Shown here piece by piece: positions 37,517 through 46,538 of a DNA stretch of 64,000 nt (the first letter of the stretch is position 1; every line of letters begins with the position of its first letter). A program made the position numbers and the translations under genes. The stretch spans positions 62,001-126,000 of the forward strand of contig NCHQ01000002.1 in assembly GCA_002281855.1 (NCBI GenBank). Reading direction: 5' to 3'. Origin of the DNA: Rhodospirillales bacterium 24-66-33. GTDB lineage: Bacteria; Pseudomonadota; Alphaproteobacteria; Reyranellales; Reyranellaceae. The notes below the pieces were generated by a model that saw nothing but the letters and a program-made list of their open reading frames with translations, was not told where the DNA came from and ran no database searches.

Positions 37517-38401
37517 CGCGGCCCGCTGGTAGGGCTTCAGCGCCCACCACAGGCCCGCCAGGACACAGCCGAGCCCCAACAGAGCGGCCACGGGCAAGGG
37601 CTCGCCCAGCAGCGCCGTGCCGCCCAGGGCCGCGGTCACCGGACCGAGGCCGAGGAACAGCGTCACCAGGCTCGGGGGTGCATTGCCCAGCGCATAGACC
37701 CAGAGGAAGAAGCCGACGCCGCTCGACAGGCCGATGAAGGCGATGGCGGCCACCTCGCCGGCTGTGAACGAGGGCCATACGGCGAAGAAGCCCTCGGCCC
37801 CGGCGATGCCGGCGAGCGCCAGGACGGCCACGAACATTGCGAAGGCGGTCACGTGCAGCGCCGAGCTGCGCGCGACATAGGGCGCATAGAAGAGCGAGCA
37901 GACGGCGCCGCAGAGGGCCGCGCCGAGCGCCGACGCTGTCCCCAGCCAGACCGATCCCTGCTCCGGCTGCGCCGTCATCGCGGCCCCTCCCAGCGCGACC
38001 GCCACGCCCGCAAAGGTGAGCAGTGAGCCGCCGACCTTCGCCATCGTGAAGCGCTCGCGGCCGAGCAGCGCCGACAGGATCATGGTCATCAGCGGAAAGG
38101 TCGAGAACAGCAGCGAGGCCCGTGCGGCCGGGATGTGCAGCAGCGAGTAGTTCAGCAGCACCATCAGCGCGGCGAACTGTCCGATGCCCAGCAGGCCGAT
38201 CGGCAGGAGATCGCGGGCAGCGATGCCCTGCCACGGCCGCAGCCACAGGGCCGGCACCAGGCAGATCAGCCCGACCAGATAGCGCAGGAACCCGAGCGAC
38301 CCCGGCCCCGCCGCATCGACGACGTAGCGCGTCGCCACCATGGCGGCGCCGACCTGGATGCCGGTCCCGGCTGCGGCCCAGAGCGGGCCGGGTCGCTTCA
38401 C
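37505..38401 (-). CDS. EamA/DMT-superfamily permease
   Basis: 298 aa with about ten predicted membrane helices in two EamA repeats (for example AAMVATRYVVDAAGPGSLGFLRYLVG and VAAIAFIGLSSGVGFFLWVYALG). Exporter or permease of metabolites or drugs; substrate unknown. GTG start overlaps the stop of the MarR-GNAT gene (GTGA at 38401-38398), so it is translationally coupled to that regulator and is its probable target. Codon 1-3 context VKRPG. Confidence 0.88.
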   Translation of the reverse strand: MKRPGPLWAAAGTGIQVGAAMVATRYVVDAAGPGSLGFLRYLVGLICLVPALWLRPWQGIAARDLLPIGLLGIGQFAALMVLLNYSLLHIPAARASLLFSTFPLMTMILSALLGRERFTMAKVGGSLLTFAGVAVALGGAAMTAQPEQGSVWLGTASALGAALCGAVCSLFYAPYVARSSALHVTAFAMFVAVLALAGIAGAEGFFAVWPSFTAGEVAAIAFIGLSSGVGFFLWVYALGNAPPSLVTLFLGLGPVTAALGGTALLGEPLPVAALLGLGCVLAGLWWALKPYQRAAQTK

Positions 38402-39327
38402 AGGTCGAGGTTCCAGAACTGCCCGACCAGCTTCTTGCCGAAACTCTCGTGCTTCTCTTCCTTGATGAGCCGGAAGCCGGCAGCAATGTAGATCTTGCGC
38501 GCCGAGACCAGGATGTCGTTGGTCCACAGCATCAGCTTCCGGTAGCCCTTGGCGCGGGCATCCTCGATGCAGGCGGCGACCAGGCTCTGGCCGATGCCCA
38601 GCCCGCGCGCCGTCGGCTCGACATAGAGCATGCGGAGCTGGCCCGTGGCCTTGCCCGCCCGCACCAGGAAGACCGATCCCACGATCTCGCCGTTGCGCTC
38701 GGCGATCCAGCAATTGTCCGACTTGGGGTCGAACTTGCGGATGAACTTTGCCGAAATCTCCGCGAGCATGGCTTCGAAGCTGCCGTCCCAGCCGTGCTCG
38801 CCGGCATAGAGCTGGGTCTGACGGCGGATGATCCAGCCCATGTCGCCGGGCTGATGCGGCCGCAGGGTGAACGGCGTGCGCTTCTCGGGCGGCTCGTCGA
38901 GCAGCTTCTCGACCGTCTCGAGCGCCTTGACCAGCCTGTCCTGCCGCTCGACCGGCAGTTCGGCCAGCAGTTTGGCGATGTCCTGGCGCGACTGCTCGTT
39001 CATGGCCGCCCAGAGCTGCTTGCCCTTGGCCGTGAGCGCGAGCTGCGTCTCGCGCTTGTCCTCCTGGCTGCGCGTCCGGGCGAGACAGCCCCGCCTCTCC
39101 AGCCCTTTCAGCAGGCGGCTGACATAGCCCGGGTCGAGAGCGAGATCGCGGCACAGCTCCTGCGCCGTCGGCCGGTCGCGATTGGCGATTTCGTAGACCA
39201 GCCGCCCCTCGGGGAGCGTGAAGGGACTGTGCAGCAGCGTTTCCTCGAGCACGCCGATGCGGCGGGTATAGAAACGCGAGAAGCGGCGGACCGCCTCGAT
39301 GCGGGATGCGAGCGACGACGTTGCCAT
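38398..39327 (-). CDS. MarR-family HTH fused to GNAT acetyltransferase
   Basis: 309 aa. Residues 1-145 are a MarR winged-helix domain (RFYTRRIGVLEETLLHSPFT, DRPTAQELCRDLALDPGYVSRLLKGLERRG); residues about 150-309 are a GNAT domain (IAERNGEIVGSVFLVRAG, acetyl-CoA loop ARGLGIGQSLV, KIYIAAGFRLI). The fusion is a known architecture, and here it heads a two-gene unit with a permease. Start at 39327 is set by GGAGG 5 nt upstream. Two palindromes in front of it are probable autoregulatory operators. The acetyl acceptor is unknown. Confidence 0.9.
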   Translation of the reverse strand: MATSSLASRIEAVRRFSRFYTRRIGVLEETLLHSPFTLPEGRLVYEIANRDRPTAQELCRDLALDPGYVSRLLKGLERRGCLARTRSQEDKRETQLALTAKGKQLWAAMNEQSRQDIAKLLAELPVERQDRLVKALETVEKLLDEPPEKRTPFTLRPHQPGDMGWIIRRQTQLYAGEHGWDGSFEAMLAEISAKFIRKFDPKSDNCWIAERNGEIVGSVFLVRAGKATGQLRMLYVEPTARGLGIGQSLVAACIEDARAKGYRKLMLWTNDILVSARKIYIAAGFRLIKEEKHESFGKKLVGQFWNLDL

Positions 39328-39351
39328 GGCAACCTCCAGAATGGTTGCCAT
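39326..39351. promoter_or_regulatory. Operator candidate 1 of the MarR-GNAT gene
   Basis: Perfect 9-bp inverted repeat ATGGCAACC (39326-39334), 8-nt spacer, GGTTGCCAT (39343-39351). It overlaps the start codon and ribosome site, so binding would block expression directly. Confidence 0.5.
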
Positions 39352-39354
39352 CGT

Positions 39355-39368
39355 CAATCAATTGATTG
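39355..39368. promoter_or_regulatory. Operator candidate 2 of the MarR-GNAT gene
   Basis: Perfect 14-bp palindrome CAATCAATTGATTG, 27 nt upstream of the start. AT-rich TTGAT half-sites are typical of MarR-family operators, and the position fits the promoter of the gene. Confidence 0.6.
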
Positions 39369-39402
39369 CCTTCGTCAACTAATGACCGCCCTGGCGGACA
39401 TG

Positions 39403-39426
39403 AAAAAGGGCCGCCGCAGCGACCCT
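39403..39426 (-). terminator. Intrinsic terminator of eno
   Basis: Minus strand AGGGTCGC-TGCG-GCGGCCCT (8-bp stem with one G.T pair) followed directly by TTTT, 24 nt after the eno stop. Confidence 0.75.
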
Positions 39427-39449
39427 TGATCGTCTCGATTGGTCCCGGC

Positions 39450-40805
<1,356 letters not shown>

Positions 40806-40847
40806 TTATACTTGCCGGAGAAAATTGCCGCCGCCTGGGAGAAAACA

Positions 40848-41444
40848 ATGCCCGACCAGACCCATCAGCATCAGGCCACCGCGTCCGTCGAAGCCCGGAC
40901 CGACGCCATCGAGGCCGCGTTCGAGGAGCGCGGCATGGAGCCCGCCAACTTCATCCGTGAGTTCAAGCATCTCGCCGAGGAAGAATGGGTGCCGGAGAAC
41001 GGCGCACGGGTGGTCGCCAAGGCGTGGACCGATCCCGCCTTCCGCGAGCGCCTGTTCGCCAACGGCCGCGAGGCCGTCACCGAGCTCGGTCTCTCGATGC
41101 CGCCGCATCACCGGCACCTGGTCGTGCTGGAGAACACACCGAGCGTTCACAACGTGATCTGCTGCACGCTCTGCTCGTGCACGGCGTTCTCGATCATCGG
41201 CCTGCCGCCGGACTGGTACAAGGACCTCGAGTATCGCGCCCGCATCGTGCGCCAGTCGCGCACGGTGCTGAAGGAGATGGGGCTCGACCTGCCGGCCGAC
41301 ATGGAGATCCGCGTCTGGGATACGACGGCCGACACGCGCTACATGGTGCTGCCGGTGCGCCCGGAAGGCACGGAAGGCTGGTCCGAGGAGAAGCTCGCGG
41401 GCCTTGTCACCAAGGACTCCATGATCGGCGTCTCGCGCCTCTAG
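40848..41444 (+). CDS. nthA: Nitrile hydratase alpha subunit, cobalt type
   Basis: 198 aa. Hydrates nitriles to amides with a non-corrin metal centre. The metal claw CTLCSC (Thr at position two, the cobalt signature) follows HNVIC; an extra Cys sits directly before the first ligand. GLPPDWYKDLEYRARIVRQ and RVWDTTADTRYMVLPVRP match the family. Start at 40848 with GGGAGA; the longer frame has no support. Thiocyanate hydrolase gamma is a relative, but a separate full beta subunit next door favours nitrile hydratase. No activator or amidase gene is nearby. Confidence 0.92.
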   Translation: MPDQTHQHQATASVEARTDAIEAAFEERGMEPANFIREFKHLAEEEWVPENGARVVAKAWTDPAFRERLFANGREAVTELGLSMPPHHRHLVVLENTPSVHNVICCTLCSCTAFSIIGLPPDWYKDLEYRARIVRQSRTVLKEMGLDLPADMEIRVWDTTADTRYMVLPVRPEGTEGWSEEKLAGLVTKDSMIGVSRL

Positions 41445-41459
41445 GAACGGAGAGACATC

Positions 41460-42080
41460 ATGGACGGCATGCACGATCTCGGCGGCAAGCAGGGCTTCGG
41501 CCGGGTCCGCTATTCGCTCCGCGCCCAGACCTTCCACGAGCCGTGGGAGAAGCGGGTCAACGCGCTCTATTCGCTGGCGGTGAAGCTCGGCATCTTCAAC
41601 ATGGACGAGTACCGCCACGCCATCGAGCGCATGGAGCCGCGCCACTATCTGTCGGCCAGCTACTACGAGCGCTCGCTGACCAGCCTCGCCACGCTCTGCG
41701 TCGAGAAGGGCATCCTCACCCAGGAGGAACTGGAGCGCCGCGCCGAGGGCGCCTTCCCGCTCGCCTTGCCGAGCGCGCCCGGCCGCAGCAACGTGGCCAC
41801 GCGCGAGACACTAAAGGTCGGCGACAAGGTCACGGTCAAGACGGACTACGTGCACGGTCATGTCCGCATGCCGGGCTATATCCGCGGCAAGAGCGGCGTG
41901 GTGGTCGGCGTATCGCCGCCCTACCCGTTCCCCGACGCCCATGGCCACGGCATCGAGGCCGACCACGAGCCGACCTACGACGTCCGCTTCGACGCACGCG
42001 ACCTGTGGTCCGACGTGGCCGACCCGGCCTTCGTGCATGTCGGGGTGTTCGAGAGCTACCTCGAGCGCGCGCTCCAATGA
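41460..42080 (+). CDS. nthB: Nitrile hydratase beta subunit
   Basis: 206 aa. Begins with the hallmark MDGMHDLGGKQGFG, contains the helical N-terminal part (EPWEKRVNALYSLAVKLG, Y(L)SASYYERSL) and a C-terminal SH3-like barrel (GDKVTVKTDYVHGHVRMPGYIRGKSGVV, FESYLE). Starts 15 nt after nthA. Order alpha-beta is usual for iron-type enzymes, whereas the cobalt claw type usually has beta first. Confidence 0.93.
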   Translation: MDGMHDLGGKQGFGRVRYSLRAQTFHEPWEKRVNALYSLAVKLGIFNMDEYRHAIERMEPRHYLSASYYERSLTSLATLCVEKGILTQEELERRAEGAFPLALPSAPGRSNVATRETLKVGDKVTVKTDYVHGHVRMPGYIRGKSGVVVGVSPPYPFPDAHGHGIEADHEPTYDVRFDARDLWSDVADPAFVHVGVFESYLERALQ

Positions 42081-42087
42081 GATCAAT

Positions 42088-42174
42088 GTCGTCCTGAGCG
42101 CAGCGAAGGACCTGGCGGAACGGCCGGAGTACTCCTGAGCCAACGCTAGATCCTTCGCTGCTCTCAGGATGACA
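42088..42174. repeat. Dispersed palindromic repeat, copy 2 (nthB-lysR junction)
   Basis: Left arm GTCGTCCTGAGCGCAGCGAA followed by GGACCTGG, an interior CGGAGTACTCCTGAGC, and right arm AGATCCTTCGCTGCTCTCAG plus GATGACA. The arms are near reverse complements. Lies between convergent genes. Confidence 0.85.
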
Positions 42175-42179
42175 GAAAA

Positions 42180-43091
42180 TCACGCCCCCGCCGCGTAGCG
42201 CGGCAGGCGCAGGAGGGCGAGCAGTTCGTCGCGCAGGGGGTCTCGGGAATTGCGCAACCAGGCCGCGGCCATCGGCAGGAGAGCGAGCCCTGCCGTCTCG
42301 CGTGAGGCGAGCGGCACGAAGCGCACGCCCGCGACGCCAAGTCCGGAAGCCCGTCGAGGCACGATGGCCAGGCCCAGCCCCGCCGCGACCAGGTGGACGA
42401 TGGTCTGCTTTTCCTCGGCGATCTGCGACAGGTTGGGGCGCAGGCCGGAGTGCTCGAACAGCTTGATCGTGAGGTCGTGGCTGTGCGGGCGAGAGCTCCG
42501 GTCGGGCACGATCATCGGCTCTCCCGCCAGCGCCTCGATCGACAGTCGTCGGCGGCCTGCCAACCGGTGACGCGAGGGCACGGCGACGACGGGCGTTTCG
42601 TGGAAGAGCATCAGCCATTCGATCCGCTTGTCGAGTTGCTCGGGCGGCCGGATGAAGGCGATGTCGAGCCGGCCCGACAGGAGCTTGGGCACCAGACGAA
42701 TGGTCTTGTCCTCGGCCAGCTGAACGGCCACCGACGGGTGCAGCTCGCGAAAGTCGCGCAGCAGCGCCGGCACCAGGCCGGCCGCAGCCGTGTCGATCGC
42801 GCCGATGCGGATGAGGCTGCGCGCACGCTCTCGTCCCCGCTCGCGCACCTCGGCGGCCAGTACATCGGCACGGGTCACCAACGCTCGGGCATCGTCGACG
42901 AACGCCGCGCCGTCCTGCGACAGCATCACGTTGCGCGTGGTCCGCAGCAGCAGCCGCGTGCCGAGCGAGGTTTCGAGCAGGCGGATGTCGCGGCTGAGGG
43001 CCGACGGCAGCATCTCGAGCCGGCGGGCCGCCCGGCCGAAATGGAGTTCGTCGGCAACGGCGAGGAAGCAGCGAAGCTGATGCAGGTCCAC
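42180..43091 (-). CDS. LysR-family regulator of the adjacent Bug/tartrate dehydrogenase genes
   Basis: 303 aa. HTH at 1-60 (MDLHQLRCFLAVADELHFGRAARRLEMLPSALSRDI is the BenM/CatM-like form), then a periplasmic-binding-like effector domain (IGAIDTAAAGLVPALLRDF, FIRPPEQLD). GTG start. Divergent from the Bug binding protein and TtuC-like dehydrogenase across a 99-bp region with a symmetrical site at 43095-43121. The -10 hexamer lies about 6 nt before the GTG, so the mRNA may be leaderless. Confidence 0.92.
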   Translation of the reverse strand: MDLHQLRCFLAVADELHFGRAARRLEMLPSALSRDIRLLETSLGTRLLLRTTRNVMLSQDGAAFVDDARALVTRADVLAAEVRERGRERARSLIRIGAIDTAAAGLVPALLRDFRELHPSVAVQLAEDKTIRLVPKLLSGRLDIAFIRPPEQLDKRIEWLMLFHETPVVAVPSRHRLAGRRRLSIEALAGEPMIVPDRSSRPHSHDLTIKLFEHSGLRPNLSQIAEEKQTIVHLVAAGLGLAIVPRRASGLGVAGVRFVPLASRETAGLALLPMAAAWLRNSRDPLRDELLALLRLPRYAAGA

Positions 43092-43094
43092 ACG

Positions 43095-43121
43095 GGATTA
43101 TATCAGAAATTTGTATAATCC
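43095..43121. promoter_or_regulatory. Inverted repeat holding both divergent -10 hexamers (LysR site)
   Basis: GGATTATA (43095-43102), 11-nt spacer, TATAATCC (43114-43121), perfect 8-bp arms. TATAAT is the -10 for the Bug gene on the plus strand (43114-43119) and, read on the minus strand (43102-43097), for lysR. The 11-nt spacer matches the LysR T-N11-A rule. Confidence 0.6.
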
Positions 43122-43190
43122 ATCGCCAATTGCGGCACGCCCCCCTGCAGTTCTAAGGAGGGCTCAAATCAAAATTCCGGGAGTGAAACC

Positions 43191-44195
43191 ATGACCTGTT
43201 TTCGTCGTTCGTTGCTGACCGGCGCGCTGGCCGCGTCCGCGGCGCTCGCTACGGCCTTGATGGCCGGACCGTCATTCGCGCAGGGCGCCTATCCCAACAA
43301 GCCCGTCACGCTGATCGTGCCGGCCGCCGCCGGCGGCCCGACCGACACGGTGGCACGGCTGATCGCCGAGTCGATGACCAAGACCTTCGGCCAGACGGTC
43401 GTGGTCGAGAATGTCGGCGGCGCCGGCGGCACGATCGGCATGGCCAAGGTCGCCCGTGCCGCCCCCGACGGCTACACCATCGCCGTCTGGCACATCGCGC
43501 AGTCTACCGCCCCCGCTCTCTATGATGGCCTGAAATACGACGTGGTCGGCGACTTCGACCATCTCGGCCGCATCACCGACGTGCCGATGACGCTGGTCTC
43601 CAAGGCGGGCCTGCCGCCGAAGGACATCGCCGAGATCGTCGCCTGGATGAAGGCGAACCAGGGCAAGGCGACCTACGGCCATGCCGGTATCGGCTCGGCG
43701 TCGCATCTCTGCATGCTGATCCTGATGAAGGAACTCGGCATCAAGATGGAAGGTGTCGGCTATCGCGGCACCGGTCCGGCCATGAACGACCTGATCAGCG
43801 GCACGTTCGACGTGATGTGCGATCAGACGACCAACACGACTGGCCACATCAAGGACGGACGCATCAAGGGCTACGCCGTCACGACCAAGTCCAAGGTCTC
43901 GTCCTTGCCCGACCTGCCGACCCTTGACGGCGGCACCCTGCCCGGCTTCGAGGTCTCGGCCTGGCATGCGCTCTGGGCGCCCAAGGGTCTGCCGAAGGAC
44001 GTCACTGACAAGCTCGTGGCGGCGCTGAAGGTCGCGCTGAAGGACCCCAAGGTGAAGGAGCGGTTCGCCAGCCTCGGAACCGAGCCCGTCGCCGAGACGC
44101 AGGTCAGCCCCGAGGCGCTCAAGACCTATCTCGAATCGGAAGTGAAACGCTGGGACGCCGTGATCAAGGCGGCCGGCGTCAAGGCCAGCAATTGA
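43191..44195 (+). CDS. Bug-family (TctC-like) periplasmic binding protein
   Basis: 334 aa. Signal peptide to about 31 (GPSFAQ), then the Bug fold: YPNKPVTLIVPAAAGGPTDTVAR, VVENVGGAGG, ARAAPDGYT. Such proteins bind carboxylates through main-chain and water contacts. No TctA/TctB membrane genes are in the window, so it either pairs with a distant transporter or acts as a sensor. Its partner 13 nt downstream is a tartrate/malate-type dehydrogenase, which suggests a C4 hydroxy-diacid ligand. Regulated with the divergent LysR gene. Confidence 0.92.
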   Translation: MTCFRRSLLTGALAASAALATALMAGPSFAQGAYPNKPVTLIVPAAAGGPTDTVARLIAESMTKTFGQTVVVENVGGAGGTIGMAKVARAAPDGYTIAVWHIAQSTAPALYDGLKYDVVGDFDHLGRITDVPMTLVSKAGLPPKDIAEIVAWMKANQGKATYGHAGIGSASHLCMLILMKELGIKMEGVGYRGTGPAMNDLISGTFDVMCDQTTNTTGHIKDGRIKGYAVTTKSKVSSLPDLPTLDGGTLPGFEVSAWHALWAPKGLPKDVTDKLVAALKVALKDPKVKERFASLGTEPVAETQVSPEALKTYLESEVKRWDAVIKAAGVKASN

Positions 44196-44208
44196 TCCGG
44201 AGACACTG

Positions 44209-45285
44209 ATGAAGAGCTACAAGATCGCAGCCATTCCCGGCGACGGCATCGGCACCGAAGTCGTGTCGGCGGGAGTCGAGGTGCTGGAAGCCATCGCCCG
44301 CCGCGAGGGCAGCTTCGCCTTCGAGATCGACCATTTCGACTGGGGCGGCGACTACTACAAGAAGCACGGCCGCATGATGCCGGTGGACGGGCGCGAGCAG
44401 ATCGCCAAACACGATGCGATCCTGTTCGGATCGGCCGGCCATCCCGACATTCCCGACCATGTCACCCTGTGGGGCCTGCGCCTGGCGATCTGCCAGCCCT
44501 TCGACCAGTACGCCAACGTGCGGCCGACGCGCGTGCTGCCGGGGATTACCTCGCCGTTGCGCCACGTGAACGGCGGCGAGCTCGACTGGGTGATCGTGCG
44601 CGAGAATTCCGAGGGCGAGTATTCGGGCGTCGGCGGCCGGGTCCACCAGGGCTCGCCGATCGAGGCGGCGACCGACGTATCGATGTTCACGCGCGCCGGC
44701 GTCGAGCGCATCCTGCGCTTCGCCTTCAAGCTGGCGCAGTCGCGGCCGCGCAAGCTCCTCACCGTCGTCACCAAGTCGAACGCCCAGCGCCACGCCATGG
44801 TGATGTGGGACGAGATCGCCAGCGAAGTCGCCGCCGAGTTCAAGGACGTGACCTGGGACAAGATGCTGGTCGATGCCATGACCATGCGCATGGTCATGAA
44901 GCCCGCCAGCATCGACACGGTGGTGGCGACCAACCTGCACGCCGACATCCTGTCGGACCTGGCCGCCGCGCTGGCCGGATCGCTCGGCATCGCACCGACG
45001 GCCAATCTCAACCCCGAACGCACCTTCCCCTCGATGTTCGAGCCGATCCACGGCTCGGCCTTCGACATCATGGGCAAGGGCGTGGCCAATCCCGTCGGCA
45101 CCTTCTGGTCGGCGGTGATGATGCTCGAGCATCTGGGCGAGCCGGCTGCCGCGGGCCGCTTGATGAAGGCGATCGAGCGTGTCACGGCCGACAAGCGCTT
45201 CCACACGCCCGACCTCGGCGGCACCGCCCGCACGGCCGACGTGACCAAGGCCGTGATCGAGGCGATCCACGGGGAGAATGCCTAA
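44209..45285 (+). CDS. Tartrate dehydrogenase / D-malate dehydrogenase (TtuC/DmlA family)
   Basis: 358 aa member of the isocitrate/isopropylmalate dehydrogenase family. IAAIPGDGIGTEVV at the N-terminus, substrate residues in VRPTRVLPG and WVIVRENSEGEYSG, catalytic Lys region VVTKSNAQR, metal Asp in DAMTMRMV and LHADILSDLAA, and the HGSAFDIMGKGVANP signature that separates tartrate/D-malate enzymes from LeuB. Probably oxidises tartrate or D-malate (decarboxylating) for growth on these acids. Confidence 0.9.
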   Translation: MKSYKIAAIPGDGIGTEVVSAGVEVLEAIARREGSFAFEIDHFDWGGDYYKKHGRMMPVDGREQIAKHDAILFGSAGHPDIPDHVTLWGLRLAICQPFDQYANVRPTRVLPGITSPLRHVNGGELDWVIVRENSEGEYSGVGGRVHQGSPIEAATDVSMFTRAGVERILRFAFKLAQSRPRKLLTVVTKSNAQRHAMVMWDEIASEVAAEFKDVTWDKMLVDAMTMRMVMKPASIDTVVATNLHADILSDLAAALAGSLGIAPTANLNPERTFPSMFEPIHGSAFDIMGKGVANPVGTFWSAVMMLEHLGEPAAAGRLMKAIERVTADKRFHTPDLGGTARTADVTKAVIEAIHGENA

Positions 45286-45363
45286 CGCGGGCTCGATGTC
45301 GTCCCGTGAGCCTGACTCGAAATGAATGCAACTAAAACAAGAGGCTATGAATAGCCCCGATAG

Positions 45364-45475
45364 CCTCACCCTGAGGAGCATCGCGCAGCGATGCGTCTCG
45401 AAGGGTGGGAACGCGCACCTTGTCTGTTGCCCATCCTTCGAGACGCGCCGCGAAGCGGCGCTCCTCAGGATGAGG
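45364..45475. repeat. Paired REP-like palindrome (BIME-like)
   Basis: Left unit: CCTCACCCTGAGGAGC, a small hairpin ATCGC-GCA-GCGAT, then GCGTCTCGAAGGGTGGG. Right unit is the same in reverse: CCCATCCTTCGAGACGC, hairpin GCCGC-GAA-GCGGC, GCTCCTCAGGATGAGG. The two units are near-perfect reverse complements outside the inner hairpins. A second repeat type, different from the five other copies. Confidence 0.8.
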
Positions 45476-45512
45476 TAAGGGCTTGAATCGATTCAATTCA
45501 TTTCCCGCCAGC

Positions 45513-45595
45513 CTCTGAGCACCGCGAAGGGCCTTGCGGAGCGACCAGAGGACTCCTGAGCGAACGCCAGATCCTTCGCTTCGCTCAGGATGACA
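45513..45595. repeat. Dispersed palindromic repeat, copy 3
   Basis: Left arm CTCTGAGCACCGCGAAGGGC (degenerate), interior CCAGAGGACTCCTGAGCG, right arm AGATCCTTCGCTTCGCTCAG plus GATGACA. Same orientation as copy 2; ends 18 nt before the stop of the convergent secreted-protein gene. Confidence 0.85.
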
Positions 45596-45613
45596 AGAGA
45601 GCGGTCGTGTGGA

Positions 45614-46537
45614 TCAACGCCAGGCGCTCTTCAGCGCCTGGTCGGTCTTCCACTTCTCGACCGAGGCGACGTCGTCGCAGGTGAAGGCCTGCGGGTTCTT
45701 GCGCGGGCTCGCTTCGATCCAGGCGAAGACCAGGCACTGGCCGAAGCTGGTGCCGCCCTGCTTGGTTTCGAACTTCACTTCGGTCGTGGTCGCGGCGCCG
45801 GCCTTGGCGTCGCCGTAGTCGTCGATCACCGGCGCGATCTCGCCGACCGTGCGGCCGGCCGCCTTGTTGTCGGCGTACCACTTGGCGAAGGCCGCGAACT
45901 GGTCTCCCGCGACGCCCTTGCCGTCGGCCACGACATAGGCCTTGAGGTCGCGCACGAGGGCCTGCGCGGCCGCATTCGCCTTGGGCTCCGCGGCCTTGCG
46001 ACGCTCGGCGAGCTTCGCCTGCAGGGCCTTCAGCATGTCGGCGTTGCTGGGCTGGGGCGGCTGCAGAGGCACCGGCGCGGCGGTCTGCGGTGGCGGCGAT
46101 TCGAGTCGGCGGATCGGCGCGCGGGCCGCTTCGGCATTGAGCTGGGCCGCCTCCTGCGGTGTCAGCTTGCCGGTCGCCGGGGTATTGCGTCCCTTCTGCC
46201 AGTCGCCGATCGCCTTCACAGTGGCTTCGGACTGCAGGTTGCCGTCGATCGGGCCGCTATATTTGTCGAGCGTGCGCAGAGATTCTTGGAGCTTCCGGCG
46301 ATCGGGATCCGGGCTGTTGAGGACGGTCGCATAGTCGGGTGCCGGCGCCGGGCGTGCCGCGACCGGCGCGGGCGGTGGAGCGGGCGCCGGGGCTCCCCGT
46401 CCCGCCGCACCGCCGGCCCCGCCGTTCGCGCAGGCGCCGGGGTTCTGGAAGCAGCGCTCGACTTCGCTCGCGCTCTGAGCCCATCCGCCCGCGGGCACCA
46501 GGAGCGCCAGCGAGACCAGGCCGGCCGCGAGCCGCAT
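45614..46537 (-). CDS. Secreted protein with peptidoglycan-binding-like helical repeat
   Basis: 307 aa, function unknown. Signal peptide (MRLAAGLVSLALLVPAGGWAQ), a Gly/Ala/Pro-rich low-complexity stretch (about 35-68), a segment SLRTLDKYSGPIDGNLQSEA...AIGDWQKG that looks like a PG_binding_1 motif, a long charged helical part (LKALQAKLAERRKAAEPKANAAAQ), and a C-terminal part with two Cys (GQCLVFAW, FTCDDV). The ATG is 1 nt after the stop of the upstream secreted gene, so the two form an operon. Confidence 0.72.
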   Translation of the reverse strand: MRLAAGLVSLALLVPAGGWAQSASEVERCFQNPGACANGGAGGAAGRGAPAPAPPPAPVAARPAPAPDYATVLNSPDPDRRKLQESLRTLDKYSGPIDGNLQSEATVKAIGDWQKGRNTPATGKLTPQEAAQLNAEAARAPIRRLESPPPQTAAPVPLQPPQPSNADMLKALQAKLAERRKAAEPKANAAAQALVRDLKAYVVADGKGVAGDQFAAFAKWYADNKAAGRTVGEIAPVIDDYGDAKAGAATTTEVKFETKQGGTSFGQCLVFAWIEASPRKNPQAFTCDDVASVEKWKTDQALKSAWR

Positions 46538-46538
46538 G

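Larger units (their letters stand above)
45286..45613. repeat. 328-bp gene-free spacer made of palindromic repeats
   Basis: No ORF with support. Contents in order: an 8-bp hairpin GAGGCTAT...ATAGCCTC (45341-45367) that may end the ttuC transcript; a paired palindrome (45364-45475); a perfect palindrome TTGAATCGATTCAA (45483-45496); and dispersed repeat copy 3 (45513-45595). GAAATGAAT (45319-45327) and ATTCATTTC (45496-45504) form 9-bp outer inverted ends around a 186-bp segment that includes the paired palindrome. Confidence 0.75.

Noticed and set aside
44209..45285. 3-isopropylmalate dehydrogenase (leuB)
   Set aside because: The HGSAFDIMGKGVANP signature and the LysR/Bug context fit tartrate or D-malate dehydrogenase better; no leuCD nearby.
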